DNA of 64,000 nt from Centrapalus pauciflorus. Lineage: Eukaryota; Streptophyta; Magnoliopsida; Asterales; Asteraceae. The stretch covers positions 36,328-100,327 of the forward strand of contig JAANYP010007949.1 of assembly GCA_020465985.1 (NCBI GenBank). Reading direction: 5' to 3'. Shown one piece after another: positions 1 through 10,152 of this stretch. The notes under the pieces are model-generated. The model was given only the letters and a program-made list of their open reading frames with translations, was not told the DNA's origin and did not search any database. Within the stretch, counting starts at the first letter, position 1. Every line of letters begins with the position of its first letter. Made by a program: the position numbers and the translations under genes.

Positions 1-419
1 CAAAATACTCTAAGATTTAGCCTTCAAATCTTGCACTTTTGATTACCAACCAAATCCTAGCTTCTCTTCTCTTTTCTCTTTTCTTTCTCAACGAATTGAA
101 CCAACTATGTGTGTGTGTTTGTGTTTAAACGTTTAGGAAGGAGAAAATGAGAGAGGGTTTGACAAAACAATTTTTGGTGGGCCCAACATATATTGTTTTA
201 ATATTCTATTTTATTTATATATTAGGTTGATACCCATGTAATACACAGGTTGATATAAAAATAAATATTTATAAAAGAATATAAAATAGTTATAAAAAAT
301 TGATGTTATTAAAATTTAGTTAATTAAATAATAATATATAGATTTGATTTGATTTAAATTGAATTGAATTTATATATTAAGTTTTAATAAATGAAATGTC
401 AAAAGTAGACTGTGACATG
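1..419. other. AT-rich left flank, no gene recognised
   Basis: The stretch is AT-rich, with a CT-rich patch near 62-95 and a short GT run near 108-125. I find no convincing reading frame, RNA gene or element end. It continues on the far side of the nested insertions at 41884, because a hAT-type target duplication brackets everything in between. Confidence 0.5.
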
Positions 420-427
420 CGTTAAAC
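420..427. repeat. hAT target-site duplication, left copy
   Basis: The octamer CGTTAAAC sits directly outside the inverted terminus at 428 and recurs exactly at 41876-41883 outside the opposite terminus. Eight-base duplications are the hallmark of hAT transposition. The two copies are 41.4 kb apart because later elements inserted between the ends. Confidence 0.8.
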
Positions 428-925
428 TAGTGGTGAGCAACGAAGCCGATTTTCCGAACCCGAATCGGTACCGAACCGGGACCGGTACCGACTGATACCG
501 AATTAATATATTCGTTCCGGTACTCGGTTTTCAAATTAGTTAAAAATCGATTTTCGGTACTCACATATTTATACCGAATATAACGATCCCGAACCAAATT
601 ACTTTGAAATGATGAAAATCTTGGCGATATCTACGGTTGTGAGAAATGACATGATATGGTGGACGATCGGGTCAGGTAGATGAGAAATCTGATTCGTATT
701 GTGCAGTCTTCTTTTCTTTATAGGGTGATCATAAAAATCACCACCGCCACCTTCATCTTCTTGTAGCATGGTTCAGAAAATGTTATAAACTAAGAAGCGT
801 TGTACTTCCTGCTTATAAAGTTAGACACGAAAATGGTGTACTTTTGGGATTGATCGTCATGAAACATTCATTACATTATATCTATTGTATTCGGTATTCA
901 GGTGCAATATTTAATTTATGCTCGG
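428..925. mobile_element. hAT miniature element, left half
   Basis: It begins with TAGTGGTGAGC, which pairs with GCTCACCCCTA at 41865-41875 with one mismatch in eleven. Subterminal DNA (about 446-590) is packed with CGGTACCG, ACCGGTACC and TTTCGGTA motifs, mirrored at 41690-41850. This is typical of non-autonomous plant hAT elements whose ends begin TAGGGGTGAGC. No transposase is present. The remaining sequence to 925 has no recognisable gene. The element is cut at 925/926 by a Sirevirus LTR. Intact it would be roughly 0.7 kb. Confidence 0.75.
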
Positions 926-1433
926 TGTAGGTCCCAAAAAGGTTTCCCTAGTGAATTGTTCTAAGTTGTAGAGCGGGGGGGGGGGGGGGGGGGGGGGGGG
1001 AATACAGCAATTTAAAACTCAACAATTTTCTCAATCTTTGTTTATATTATTAACAAGTGTTAATTACAAACAAGCTTGACTGCAGAAAAGTTCAAGCTGA
1101 GATGAAAGATACACAGATGTTCAACTAATCTAAGACACACTCAGACTAGATACAATGAATACACTCACTAAGATGAACTCACTGATTTTAGAAGACACAG
1201 ATGGACAGCTTGAATAAGAACAGCTTGGACACACGTTACTGTTTTATTCAAGCAGACTTGCATGCATGGAAACACACTTCGATGCACGATCTGAATTTCT
1301 CACTCTTGGTTATCTCACAATCCTTAGAAGCTTCCTTTTATACTCTCACTGAGAATCTTAGTGAAGCTTCTTCATTGGACGATGAGATAGTGAGATGTCT
1401 TTCCAAAAAGACAAACCAACTTTTCTGCACATT
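926..1433 (-). mobile_element. Sirevirus family A LTR, U5-side fragment
   Basis: Read on the minus strand, this matches the 3' half of the complete family A LTR at 48702-49825, ending ...GGGACCTACA (TGTAGGTCCC on the plus strand at 926). It includes the poly-C tract near the LTR end that is usual in Sireviruses, here grown to 26 bases at 975-1000, and the TATAAAAG region near 1335. It stops abruptly at about 1433, where plus-strand integrase sequence begins. It lacks the LTR start (TGTTAGGCAC), which survives in the other fragment at 40714-41679. Confidence 0.75.
975..1000. repeat. 26-base G run in LTR poly-C signal
   Basis: There are 26 consecutive G on the plus strand (poly-C in the LTR sense). 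The equivalent site is 7 C in the full LTR at 49773-49779, and an A-interrupted G tract at 34661-34674. It is a length-unstable homopolymer and may also carry sequencing error. Confidence 0.8.
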
Positions 1434-1439
1434 CTGACC

Positions 1440-2143
1440 AATCAACAAAAGGAGTATAGGTGGTAGTTGGTACTGTTTAGTTATTACTGACGATTACTCA
1501 CGTTTTTATTGGGTTTTCCTTTTTAGGTACAAAGGATGAGACAGCTGCCAAGCTCATCGGGTTCTTAGACCAAGTGGAAAATTCTTACGGAACGAGAGTT
1601 AAACGAATTAGAAGTGATAACTAAACATAATTTAAAAACACTGTTATTGGTGTATATTGCCTATAAAAGGGCATAGTGCATCAATTTAGTGCACCATATG
1701 AGCCACAGCAAAATGGGGTGGCCGAACGGAAAAACAGGACACTGATTGAGGCAGCATGGACCATGCTATCGGATTCAAAGCTTTCTACCATGTTTTGGGG
1801 GGAGGCAGTGAATACCGCGTGCCATGTTTTAAATAGGGTCCTTACTGTCAAATCTTTGAACAAAACCTGTTATGAAGTTTTGAATAAACGGCCACCAAAT
1901 TTAACTGGCTTTGAACCTTTTGGGGTACCATGTACTTTAATGAAAACAAAACATCAACCAAAATTTGGTGAAAAGGCTGACGATGGTTATTTCCTAGGTT
2001 ATGTGCCTAATTCACCAAATAAAAGGGTTTTTAACAAATCAAATGGTACAGTAGAGATTGTGTATAACATTGAAGTCACAAGTTATACACATGAACCCCA
2101 AACTGGTCCGGAATGGATATTTGATTATGACAAATTGTTTTAG
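1440..2143 (+). pseudogene. Copia integrase remnant (Sirevirus B1)
   Basis: This is the retroviral-type integrase part of a copia polyprotein, which would join element DNA to the chromosome. Visible are ITDDYSRFYWVF (first catalytic Asp), IRSDN (second Asp), a damaged stretch at 1620-1675 with stops and a missing segment, then QNGVAERKNRTLIEAA with the catalytic Glu, and the GYFLGY-type tail of copia integrases. The N-terminal zinc domain is absent, since the fragment begins at a junction with the LTR at about 1433. Several stops and frameshifts make it dead. It is sense with the reverse transcriptase that follows. Confidence 0.85.
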
Positions 2144-2149
2144 TCATTT

Positions 2150-3757
2150 AACATTCCGTTGGATATAAATGCAGGTACAATCGAACAGGAGTTGTCGTCA
2201 TTAAATCTGAATGACGAGAGTCACAATTTTCCGAGGACCACCTGTCTAACAACATCCGAGCCTACATCAACTGAAGATAGATCTCCGGAAGAAAATGATT
2301 CTGAAGTGCCTACAAACGAAAATTAGACAACAAATTCTATCTCTGAAGACAGTGTCCATGAGGAAGAAAATGTGGAGTCTGAAGTCGTTCCCCCGTTAGG
2401 AGAGATAGGATCAAATTTGGTAGATAATCTGAGGGTTGACGAGATAGAGACATCTAGGATCAACAAGAACCATCCTATTGAAAGTATCATAGGAAGTCCT
2501 AATGCTGGTGTGAGGACAAGGAGTAGTTTAAATAACAACACAGTGTTGTTGTCGATGATAAACGACTCCGAGGCCTTTCATACCTGCCTCTACTCATCTT
2601 TCATCTCGCAAGTAGAGCCGAAAAATGTGCAAATGGCACTAAAAGACAACTCTTGGGTTGAAGCGATGTAGGAAGAACTGTCACAGTTTAGGAAACTAGA
2701 AGTGTGGGAGTTAGTTCTGTTACCTCGAGGAGAAATTGCAATAGGAACCAAATGGTTTTTTAAATGAAAAAGAGATGATCGGGGCATAGTCACTCGCAAC
2801 AAAGCAAGACTGGTGGTAAAGGGTTTCAACCAAGAGGAAGGAATCAATTACAATGAAGTGTTCACGCCAGTGGCAAGGCTTGAAGCAATACATTTGTTTC
2901 TAGCTTTTGCTTCCTTCAAAAGTTTTAAAGTTTATCAGCTAGATGTTAAGAGTTCTTTCCTTTATGGGAAAGTGAAGGAACTGGTATATGTGGAACAGCC
3001 GCCCGTGTTTACAGATCCGAAGTATCCAAATAGAGTATATCGGTTAGATAAGGCTTTGTATGGATTGCATCAAGCACCGAGGGCGTGGTACGAGACTCTA
3101 TCCAACCATCTTTTAGACAACGGGTTTGAAAGAGGGAGAATAGATAGTACACTGTTCGTGAAGCGAAAAGGAGAACATTTCATCTTGGTACAAGTGTACG
3201 TCGATGATATCATTTATGGATCATCAGATGAGCAGATGTGCACAGATTTTGAAAAGGTGATGAAGTCAAAGTTTGAGATGAGTGCAATGGGTGAGTTAAA
3301 CTTCTTTTTGGGTTTGTAAGTCGAACAGAGGAAGGAGGGTATGTTTATACATCAGACGAAGTATGTCTACGACACTCTAGAGCTCTTCGGGATGGAGGGG
3401 ACAAAGCTGACTGCTCACTTTAGCACGCCGATTCAAGTGAATCACAATCTCGGACTGGGTACAAAAAGTGATACCGATGTGGATCCGACGTTATATCGGG
3501 CCATGATTGGGTCACTTATGTATTTAACTGCTTCTAGACCTGATATAATGTTTTCTGTTTGTATTTGTGCTAGGTTTCAAGCTAATCAGAAAGAGATGCA
3601 CGTGAAAGCTGTGAAGCGGATTCTATGATATCTCAAGTCGAAACCGAAGCTGGGACTTTGGTATCACGCGGAGGGCGATCTGGAATTGGAGGCGTTCACG
3701 GATAAGTCACGTTTTGAGTATTTAATTCAACTAAACAGAATGTGTAATCCAGAGTAA
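2150..3757 (+). pseudogene. Copia RT with deleted RNase H (Sirevirus B1)
   Basis: After an acidic linker comes copia reverse transcriptase: WVEAM..EL near 2655, the KARLVVKGFNQEEGINYNEVF block near 2800-2860, the QLDVKSSFLYG block, LYGLHQAPRAWY near 3060, and the catalytic YVDD in VQVYVDDIIYGSS near 3190-3225. RNase H starts with SRPDIMFSV but jumps from ELEAFTD straight to KSRFEYLIQL at about 3703, losing nearly all of the RNase H catalytic core. In-frame stops and frameshifts occur near 2670, 2766, 3318 and 3628. Loss of RNase H and the stops show a non-functional copy. Confidence 0.88.
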
Positions 3758-4350
3758 GTTGACCTTAGTAGAGTTTTATTTCCTGTTATAGAATTAGCAT
3801 TTCTTTCTTTTTATAGTAAGTTTAGTAGCTTAGGATAGTTTCCTTTTATAGTAAGTTAGTAGGTTATGTTATTTTCTTACTCTTATTTATGAAAAACAAA
3901 AGAAAAAAGGTAGAAAACCATAAAAAGTTCAAAAAAAGAGAATATCAGAAAATGAGTTAAGTCTTAGATGCATAGGTTCAAAGTGAAGAAATTTAGCACA
4001 GTTGATACAATCTCTAAGTGTTTAGCTTTCACACATAATGCACCTAAAATTCTAAGTGTTATACATAATATTCAAGAAAAAGTCAGACGTGTCACTAACT
4101 TAGATGTATGACCAATTGGTCTTAATTTTTATGTTAGAGACATACAGACATTGATTCTAAATGAGGTATGCAAACTTTCTGGGGGATGTATAGAAACATC
4201 AAATACATCTTAAAGAAATGAAAAGAATAGAAAATCATATACTAAGATTAAGAGTCAAAACAAGTAACTCTGTTGTACGTAAGTACAGATCTGTTGCCTC
4301 TGGTTTGCCTCGAGTTAGCAAGATAAGTCGCTTTGTTGTACATCGGTACA
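3758..4350 (+). other. Sirevirus B1 spacer between pol and extra ORF, part 1
   Basis: This is non-coding 3' internal sequence of copy B1. It is homologous in reverse to 40302-39720 of copy B2, for example the shared GAGAATATC..AAATGAGTTAAGTC block at 3940-3965. It carries the first two of three tandem hairpins of the form TGTAC-loop-GTACA (4274-4287, 4337-4350). The G1 gypsy element inserted exactly at the end of the second hairpin. The spacer resumes at 24215. Confidence 0.7.
4346..4350. repeat. Target-site duplication of G1, left (GTACA)
   Basis: GTACA precedes the G1 LTR terminus TGTCACATCC at 4351 and recurs at 24215-24219 just after the other terminus ...GGTGTTATA. A five-base duplication fits LTR-retrotransposon integration. 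It coincides with the 3' arm of a conserved hairpin. Confidence 0.85.
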
Positions 4351-5686
4351 TGTCACATCCTTGCTTTAATCACGCTTGCTTATCCCAGGAATAATAATAA
4401 TTGCATAAAGCTAAATAAAATATTACAATAAGTCTTGCACTACACGTCCTACAAGGTTTCAGTACTAAATTGCTAAAAACATCACAATATAAATAAAAGC
4501 AGCTACCCAAAACCCAAGGCACCATATAGCTATACCACAAGCTGAAAGTGAGCTAAGTCCTCTGGGTTGATCAGAATATAGACCTAAGCAGAAGGTCCAG
4601 CTTGCTCTTTACCTTTTCCTGTAAAAATTGTGAGTAGCAACTGTAAGCTAATTGCTTAGTGAGTAAACAGATATTCATGAATGCATGTAAAATATGAGGC
4701 GAAAGTGCCTATAAAGGCTGTTATGCTTGCTTGCTTGCTTATTTGCTTAATACCCAGAAAGAGTGCTGCACAATTGAGACATTTCACGCAGAACGGAGAT
4801 GCCACCACTAGGGGTTTACCGCTGACAGATGATCAATCTGTGATGCGGGGCTAGCTACCCGCATAATGCTCAAGGGATAGTGGTGAACATCAGAATTGCT
4901 TGCTTGCTCAATATAATGCTTATGAGATGCACAAAGAAACGCTAAAACAAAGCTTGTTGTATAGTATGCAGAACAATAAGCAGATAGCAAATAAATATGC
5001 ACATTAATAGATCAGATGTAAGATCCGGCTAAGCTGGGCATCGCCTGTACCACAGTGTTCGCCTTCACTCACAAAAGTCTATTGAATTCCAAAGAAGTCA
5101 TATAGAAGCAAATTATGTCTCAATTTCATATAAAACATGTAAACAAGAATAACTGTTACTCACAGTACTGGCTTATGCTTTGAAATACTCTGAAATGCTT
5201 GCTTGGGCTTATCTATGCTTTATATTGCTTTGTAACGCTTGCACTTGCTTATCTAGGCTTTAATAGTGCTTTTGGCTTTGGCTTTGCTTAACTGACTTTG
5301 ACATCAACTTTCAGGGCTTTGAGGCTTTACGTTGAATCATTTTGACTTTGCACTATTTCTGAAGGCTTTGATTCTTTAAATAGGCTTTAATATATTCCGT
5401 CACTGGCTTTAACTCATAACTCAACTACACGCTTTAATATAATAACGAGCTTGGAACGATGTGTCTGTAATCAATATTACAGATTACATAATAAATTAAT
5501 AAACTTGCTTAAAAATCTACGAGCTTTAAACCATAAGTCTTTGCTATATATTTTGTAGCTTTTAAATACAGTTAAGTTTGGCCAACGGCCACTTAACTGT
5601 GTTCTACCCATTAATTTTGCTCCGTGATACTTATGCATATAAAATTCTTATATATAAAATATATGTATATTTAATTCTGCTTTATA

Positions 5687-5690
<4 letters not shown>

Positions 5691-5751
<61 letters not shown>
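5691..5751. repeat. TA microsatellite in G1 LTR
   Basis: About 30 TA units. The paired LTR has the same tract at 22936-22997. It sits downstream (element sense) of the ACCGAAA boxes, where an LTR core promoter would be expected. Confidence 0.9.
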
Positions 5752-5754
<3 letters not shown>

Positions 5755-5859
5755 ATACATATATATGCAAACATGTTGGTCCAATAATGAAAAGAAAAAG
5801 AAGATAAGCCTCACACACATATATGCATGCATGCAATTTGAGAAAGAAAAGAAAAGATC

Positions 5860-6330
5860 TAAAAATAGGTTTCGGTGTCTTTAACATTTATGGGGTTTCG
5901 ATAACATTACCGAAACCTCTCAGGTTTCGGTATCTTTTTCATAGTCTCGGTATTTAGCATATTTCAGTAGTGGGTCTCGACATCTTTTTCATAGTCTCGG
6001 TATAGTGTGGGTTTCGGTGGGTCTATGTGGTTTCGGTATTCTTATCGAAACTAATTTAAAGTTTCTATAGGTTTCTGTATATATATATTGGGTCTCGGTT
6101 GGTTTTGGTATTGTGGGAATTCTCGGTAGTTATCAAAGGTTTAGGTATATACCGAAACCTTGCTTGGTTTCGGTATTGGGGAGGGGAGTTTCGGTACTCA
6201 TCTTCAAATGCTTTCAGTAGTTTTCCGTAGCTTCTCACTGGGTTCGGTATTACCGAAACCCAAATGGGTTTCAGTATATGTAAATGGTTCTCGGTACTAT
6301 GCTTTCTTGGTTTCGGTTCCACCGAAATCC
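5860..6330 (-). promoter_or_regulatory. Cluster of ACCGAAA/TTTCGGT boxes in G1 U3
   Basis: About sixteen copies of GGTTTCGGTA, its variants (TCTCGGTA) or the reverse complement ACCGAAACC occur in 470 bases, in both orientations. They include near-palindromes such as TTCGGTATTACCGAA at 6242-6256. Position upstream of the TA tract in element sense suggests an enhancer-like array. Function is inferred only. The same cluster is present at 23106-23576. Confidence 0.5.
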
Positions 6331-6967
6331 ATGGAGGTTTTGGTATCTACTTTCATGCAACACACACATATATGACGCACAAACACACACTCATAAAAAA
6401 AACCCCGAAATTAGCATGCATAGGTTTGGCTTAAAGCTTTCATCACAAAAATATGTTTGAATTTGAAGCTGAAATGTGTTCTTGAATTTCAAAGAACCGT
6501 GATTTCCTTAGGACCCAAAGAACAACTTTTGAGTTTAGATTTACCTTGAAATTTTGTAGATTGTTGCTTGGTTGCTTGAATATAGCTTGAATCTTTGATT
6601 AGTTGCACAAATGGTGAAACTTGAGGTGAAGAAGATGATGGATTCGTATGTCTTGAAGAGAGAAGTACAGAGAATGATTTTTGGTGGTTTAGAAGAAAAT
6701 GAAAGAGTGACCTAGAATTTGGGTATTTATATTTTCTCCAAGTCTCATATTTCTTATTTAAGCAACAAACTTTTGTCTATCCCATTTATTTATTTATTTT
6801 AATAAGCTTTTGTTCTTATTGTAATTCATCACATATGTTTTACTTGATTAATTAATTTCCATTACTTAATTGCATTATTTTGCAATTAACTTCATTTAAA
6901 TTCTTAAATTACATCATAAAACACAAATTGCCACATAAACACATTAAATAAAAAGGAAGGTGTTATA

Positions 6968-7892
6968 GTATGAGCCCACCACGCTTGCACTTCGTCCTCG
7001 AAGTTCCTAGGGCTCAAGCGAATGCGGATATTGAACTCTCATGTCTTGTTCAGATTCCCAGGTCTGGGAAGTTCCATGAGAAGTTCTCTATTACACCAAC
7101 ACCATTGCCACTTCTCGATTCCTTGGCTTCTTCATCTTTGTCTCTAGAATCAACTTTGGCTCATCGCATTGCAGCTTCTTGTTGATCTTGTAGCTCAGAT
7201 GATCGGCCCACTTTTCTTTTTCATTTTCCTTGCACTTTCTCAGTTGTGAGACGTGAAACACAAGGTGAATATTTGGCAGCTCGTTCGGCAAATCTAAAAG
7301 ATTTGATTGACTTTTACCGAGATTGAGCAATTTTCAAATGTTGTCGAATGATTCGGATCTTGTCATTTGTATGTTGAAGTAGTGCGGGACCGGTGATTGG
7401 TGTTTCACCTGCTTCATGCCAGCAAGTTGGAGTACGACGTTTGCATCTGTATAAGGCTTCGAAAGGTGCTGCTTCAATAGACAAGTGATAGTTGTTGTTG
7501 TACGGAACTCCGTTAAAGGCAATTAGTCGTCTAAAGTTCCACTAAATCTGAGAACGCATGCCCACAACATATCTTCAAGCGTAAGAATCTTGCATTTTCT
7601 TGAGACAACAGGTTGTGGATGATACGTCGTGCTCATTCTAATTTTGGTGTCTAAACCTTCTTGTAATGCAGTCCAGGACTTTGAAATAATTCGGTTGCCG
7701 CGGCCGGAAATAATTTGACATCAGCACACCTTGTTGCATAACGACCTCATTGATATAGATTCTAACCAGCTTCTCCAGTGAGTTGTTCTCACGAATCAGA
7801 AAATAGTACGCATCTTTTATTAGACAATTTATTATGGCACATATTGCATAGTGCTGTCTTAGTGTAGTATGAAACTTTGTCACAAAGTCCAT
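6968..7892 (-). pseudogene. Decayed gypsy integrase C-terminus in G1
   Basis: Read on the minus strand, this shows degraded gypsy pol. MDFVTKFHTT..AICAIINCL..LVRIYINEVVMQQGV (7892-7720) corresponds to the integrase first-Asp block. HLVFHVSQLRKCK (about 7265-7225) is the usual pre-chromodomain block, and WESEQDMR (about 7045) is a chromodomain-end motif. Gag, protease and RT are absent from G1. Many stops and frameshifts are present. It marks G1 as derived from a chromovirus-like gypsy element, now non-autonomous. Confidence 0.65.
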
Positions 7893-8421
7893 ACATCACT
7901 TGTAACTTACTTAATACAGCATATAGAGCAAGCAGATTACAATTCTATGCATCAAATATTTATTATCTCATAGTTTAGTTTATGGTCTAACTTATATCAT
8001 AGGTGACTTGTATGAACTCGTCACCTATTTGGCTGTGCTTTAGTTAAATTTTGCATAAGACTATAATATATATTATGTATGCTTACAACGGAATGATTCA
8101 TTTGTTTCGTATGCTTTTTCATGTTATTTTAGAATTAAGTAATTTCCTTGCTAATTTGACTTCAGTTGGTGTTCGCAACCTTCTCAACCACTTGCTACAT
8201 TAAGATGCTAGCATTCCATAACTGACTTTTGAAACTTTGGTTTCCTCATAGGTACTTATTCCAACTAACTGCAATATAAATCAAATAGCTGATGCGGAGC
8301 TTAATTGAAATAACCATCGATGCTTATTACATTCTTGCAAGTTCCAGTATCTCTAGATTAGTCTAGTCCTCTTCTTTATCATATACAACTCATAGTGTAG
8401 GTTATCCAATATCAAGCTGTA
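7893..8421 (-). other. G1 internal sequence, no gene seen
   Basis: AT-rich and without a recognisable coding domain. It is the continuation, in element sense, of the G1 leader at 19383-21596; G2 inserted between them at a CTGTA target (8417-8421). Confidence 0.55.
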
Positions 8422-10152
8422 TGTAACACCCATAATTCTCACACAAATGCCACGTCAATACAATACACAGGTGGCAATAACGCAATCATCTCATAAAGCA
8501 CATGTCACGGGATTAGCGGAAAATACTGATAATTTAAAACTTTAATACAAAGTTAACACATCGTTGATCAAGTACAGAATACAGATAACAACTCTAAAGT
8601 CTAGCATCAATATACAGTCAGCATACACAACTCTAAACTGCCCGATCTCTACTTCGGCTGCTGCGGCTGTGATTGCGATCCCACAGTATGGCTGCCTGAG
8701 ACACGGAAGACTCGAAAACATAAGCTGGACAGCTCGTGAGTACGCGAGGGTTAGACACTGCAGGTAAGCACATAAAGCATACACAACACATATATCTCGT
8801 CACATATATGCAACTCGATGCATAACACATATCTCTGCTCAAAAGGGGACCACGTTCCCCAGCTAACAGGCCGCACACAGCAGCGGTTAGCTACTCAATA
8901 GGCACAGGAGCGACCTGGCATATTACTGCCGTATATATACAGCCTCATATCTCGTGACTGGTTAGGGACAGTCAGCCTGCGCGATCACATATCGCGGACA
9001 CCTGCAATTCAAACACATATAGCACGTATAGGGTAGAGATACTCATACCTGCGCGCTATCACAGCCTCATACACATATACATCACAACCACATAGACGAC
9101 TCGAAAGAATGCACGTGCGTTTAAAAAGAACTCGAGTACTCACCGATACCCGAAAGCAATCGAAACCCGGAACTCTCAATGCGACTCGGCACGTGATCGG
9201 CTAGCACCTGTACATACCGCGGATCTCACATGTTAACACAAGCTCGATAGCCACGCAATTTAATCAAACATAACTCAATCCAACACAATTATCACAATTA
9301 AACTAATCCCGAAACATATTCCCGAACGGACAATCGATCCCCGAAACCCTTTTTCGAAACTCCTATTGAGACCCAATATCCCAAATAACTCAATTCAATA
9401 ATATCTCGAAGGGACTCGACCAAATAACGACTCAAAACTCTCTTTTATTGACCCTATTGAAATTTTCTGCAGATCAGAAAACGCGCCGCGCTTTTGCAAT
9501 TTGCGCGCCGCGCTTTTGCCAGACAGCAGCAGATTTGACCTTCGAACTCCATAGCCGAACCAGGGGTTTTCAACCCCTCCAAACTCAATTTCAGCAGCAT
9601 AATACATACCAATTCATACATATATAACCCATAACACTATAGCAACCAATTCCTCAACATATCACATGAATTCCTCAAGATTTAGCTACCAAAATCACAA
9701 AATCTTACCTTGAGCACCTTAAGAACTCAAAGAGAAGAAGAAGGTTGACAACAATTCTCAGCACCCAATTCTTGAATTAGCAAGGAGGATTTCTGCAGGC
9801 TTTTCTCAATTCACACACACATGCCTTGGCTTTTTGGAAAAGAGGAATAAAGGGGATAAGGGAATAAAGGAGATAAGGGAGCTCAACATATGCACGTATA
9901 TATCCAATTTCTCAATTAAGTAGGTTCCGAACCCGATATCGCCTTTTCACAATTTATATCATTAGGACCCAATTAAATCCACGATCTCAAGGAGATAATT
10001 AATCCACTAATTGTTAGCTCGGAGACACGTATCACTCAATTTTGACACGTTAAATCCACGAAACGGAATTTAATTGGACCAACGCAATAATATTAAAATA
10101 AATGAGCCAATAATTTAAATCCACGTACCAGGCTCAAATCCGGGATGTTACA
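8422..10152 (-). mobile_element. Solo LTR of Tekay-like gypsy G2
   Basis: A 1.7-kb LTR beginning TGTAACACCC and ending GGATGTTACA, flanked on both sides by CTGTA (8417-8421 and 10153-10157). No G2 internal sequence touches it. It matches 17628-19382, differing by scattered substitutions and two short insertions in the other copy (near 19037 and 19150). A lone LTR with intact target duplication is the product expected from LTR-LTR recombination. Reading frames inside are shared by both LTRs and look non-coding. Confidence 0.88.

Larger units (their letters stand above)
4351..6967 (-). mobile_element. 3' LTR of gypsy element G1 (2.6 kb)
   Basis: This is near-identical to 21597-24214, with only scattered single-base differences. 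In element sense (minus) it runs from TATAACACC (TG changed to TA) to GGATGTGACA. It contains a (GCTT)n tract near 4726, a pure TA tract at 5691-5751, and about sixteen TTTCGGT/ACCGAAA boxes at 5860-6330 that lie upstream of the TA tract in element sense, so probably in U3. It holds no gene; small frames here are low-complexity. Orientation follows from the primer site at 21581-21593. The very long LTR and gene-poor interior point to a large non-autonomous element. Confidence 0.88.

Noticed and set aside
1..419. 5' end of a host gene suggested by the CT-rich leader
   Set aside because: No start codon context, open frame or splice signals that hold together.
5578..5887. Frames on both strands with Ile-Tyr repeats
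   Set aside because: Translation of the TA microsatellite in the G1 LTR; repeated in the paired LTR at 22824-23133.
8542..8878. Short minus-strand frames that recur at 17748-18084
   Set aside because: They lie inside the two G2 LTRs; recurrence reflects LTR duplication, and no protein family is recognised.
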